A stretch of DNA of 6,975 bases from JAABSP01 sp011390135 (GTDB taxonomy: Bacteria > Desulfobacterota > Desulfobacteria > Desulfobacterales > JAABSP01): the NCBI GenBank assembly GCA_011390135.1, contig JAABSZ010000205.1:1-6975 (forward strand), written 5' to 3'. The notes under the pieces are model-generated. The model was not told where the DNA came from, ran no database searches, and was given only the letters and a program-made list of their open reading frames with translations. Positions within the stretch are counted from its first letter, which is position 1. The number at the start of each line of letters is the position of its first letter. Below are positions 6,191 to 6,975 of the stretch, one piece after another. A program made the position numbers and the translations under genes.

Positions 6191-6975
6191 TTAAAAGCGG
6201 AAATTGCCGAAGCTCGGATCTTCGATCTCCCGCAGCAGGCTCACTTCAAAGGCCATGCCGAGCCAGTCCCGGATCTCGCCGAACTTCAGGACCGCATCAT
6301 TGAGCAGCCTTGAGCCGCAGAAGAAGGGGTGGGCCTCGCCGTCATACTTTTCGATCATCTTCTGGCGGAAGTTCTCCTTCTCCTCTTCGGACATGGGCTT
6401 TCCCTGAGATTCCCGCTTCCGTTCCTCGATGGAGAGGAGGACGCCTGCCGCGCTCCTTCCGCTCATCACGCCGGTTCTGGCCCGCATGGTGGAGAAGAGG
6501 AAATCGGGGCGGTAGGCCCTGCCGCTCATGCCGTAGTTGGCTGCACCGTTGTCGGGGCCGATGACGAGCTGAACCCGGGGAACCTTGGAGCAGGAGACAG
6601 CCCGCACCATGTCCGCGCCATATTTCCCCATGCCCATGTGCTCCGATTCCGATCCGACCATGTAGCCGGGCGCATTCTGGAGGAAGAGCAGCGGGATCTT
6701 CTCCTGGTTGCACCGGACGATCCACTCCGCGGCCTTGCGCGCGGCCTCCACAAAGATGATGCCGACCGCGTTGGACGCGATGACGCCGACCGGGAGTCCC
6801 TTGATTCGGATCTTGCCGGCCACGATGTTGTCGCCCCGGCCCACCGCGTAGTTCTTCTTGTATTCGATGAAGTAGGAGTCGTCCGAGAAGGTCTCCAGGA
6901 TCGTTCGGACGTCGATGCCCTGGTGGATCGCGGCCGGCATGAGGTCGTAGATGGAATCCTGCGGTACCGCCGGCG
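6191..6975 (-). CDS. Acyl-CoA carboxylase carboxyltransferase subunit, methylcrotonyl-CoA carboxylase beta-like (5' end outside window)
   Basis: The frame is open from the right edge for 260 codons to TAA 6191-6193. The reading PQDSIYDLMPAAIHQGIDV at the edge shows the Met encoded at 6938-6940 is internal. This is the C-terminal (carboxybiotin-binding) half of a crotonase-fold carboxyltransferase; full-length proteins are about 510-540 residues. In the visible fragment, residues 64-110 hold a helix and strand pattern with CNQEKIPLLFLQNAPGYMVG. The second oxyanion-hole segment PDNGAANYGMSGRAY is at 140-154, MSGRSAAGVL at 170-179, and the ending is PSFGNFRF. These most resemble the beta subunit of methylcrotonyl-CoA carboxylase, but SGRSAA stands where GGEQAA is usual, so the acyl substrate may differ. 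It would work with a biotin carboxylase/BCCP subunit not seen here. It is the first visible gene of the minus-strand cluster, 103 bp before the lyase. Confidence 0.85.
   Translation of the reverse strand, partial: PAVPQDSIYDLMPAAIHQGIDVRTILETFSDDSYFIEYKKNYAVGRGDNIVAGKIRIKGLPVGVIASNAVGIIFVEAARKAAEWIVRCNQEKIPLLFLQNAPGYMVGSESEHMGMGKYGADMVRAVSCSKVPRVQLVIGPDNGAANYGMSGRAYRPDFLFSTMRARTGVMSGRSAAGVLLSIEERKRESQGKPMSEEEKENFRQKMIEKYDGEAHPFFCGSRLLNDAVLKFGEIRDWLGMAFEVSLLREIEDPSFGNFRF

Noticed and set aside
6938..6940. ATG as the start of the carboxyltransferase gene
   Set aside because: The frame stays open to the window edge and the upstream residues continue conserved family sequence, so this Met is internal.

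Overview
The window reads as a bacterial chromosome segment with a compact, GC-rich coding style. The set of acyl-CoA carboxylase, HMG-CoA-lyase-like enzyme, XRE-cupin regulator and acetoacetate-CoA ligase is of a kind I associate with anaerobic Desulfobacterota (Desulfosarcina/Desulfococcus-like sulfate reducers or syntrophs). That placement is an impression from gene content and protein style, not a computed result. No tRNA, rRNA, CRISPR array, insertion sequence or phage gene was seen.

Layout. On the plus strand, positions 2-112 hold the last 36 codons of an unrecognised gene. A 360-bp gap follows, containing a strong-looking sigma-70 promoter (TTGACA, 17 bp, TATTCT, at 132-160), and then prfC at 473-2101, encoding peptide chain release factor 3. 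Everything from 2155 to the right end is on the minus strand. In transcription order it holds: a carboxyltransferase subunit of a biotin-dependent acyl-CoA carboxylase (5' end outside the window), an HMG-CoA-lyase-like DRE-TIM metallolyase, an XRE-cupin transcriptional regulator, and acetoacetyl-CoA synthetase. The run ends in a textbook rho-independent terminator at 2156-2185, in the convergent gap with prfC.

How the genes work together. The minus-strand set has the logic of the end of leucine/isovalerate breakdown: an acyl-CoA is carboxylated, the branched hydroxy-diacid CoA is cleaved to acetyl-CoA plus acetoacetate, and acetoacetate is reactivated to acetoacetyl-CoA for thiolysis. The small XRE-cupin protein is the likely local regulator, perhaps sensing an acid or CoA intermediate. 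Two enzymes depart from the classical versions. The lyase has Gln where HMG-CoA lyase has its catalytic Cys in the GLGGCP loop, and the carboxyltransferase has SGRSAA where I expect GGEQAA in methylcrotonyl-CoA carboxylase beta. The operon may therefore act on a related but different substrate; this is the most interesting point in the window. A 10-bp hairpin just before the regulator's ribosome binding site is the main non-coding structure.
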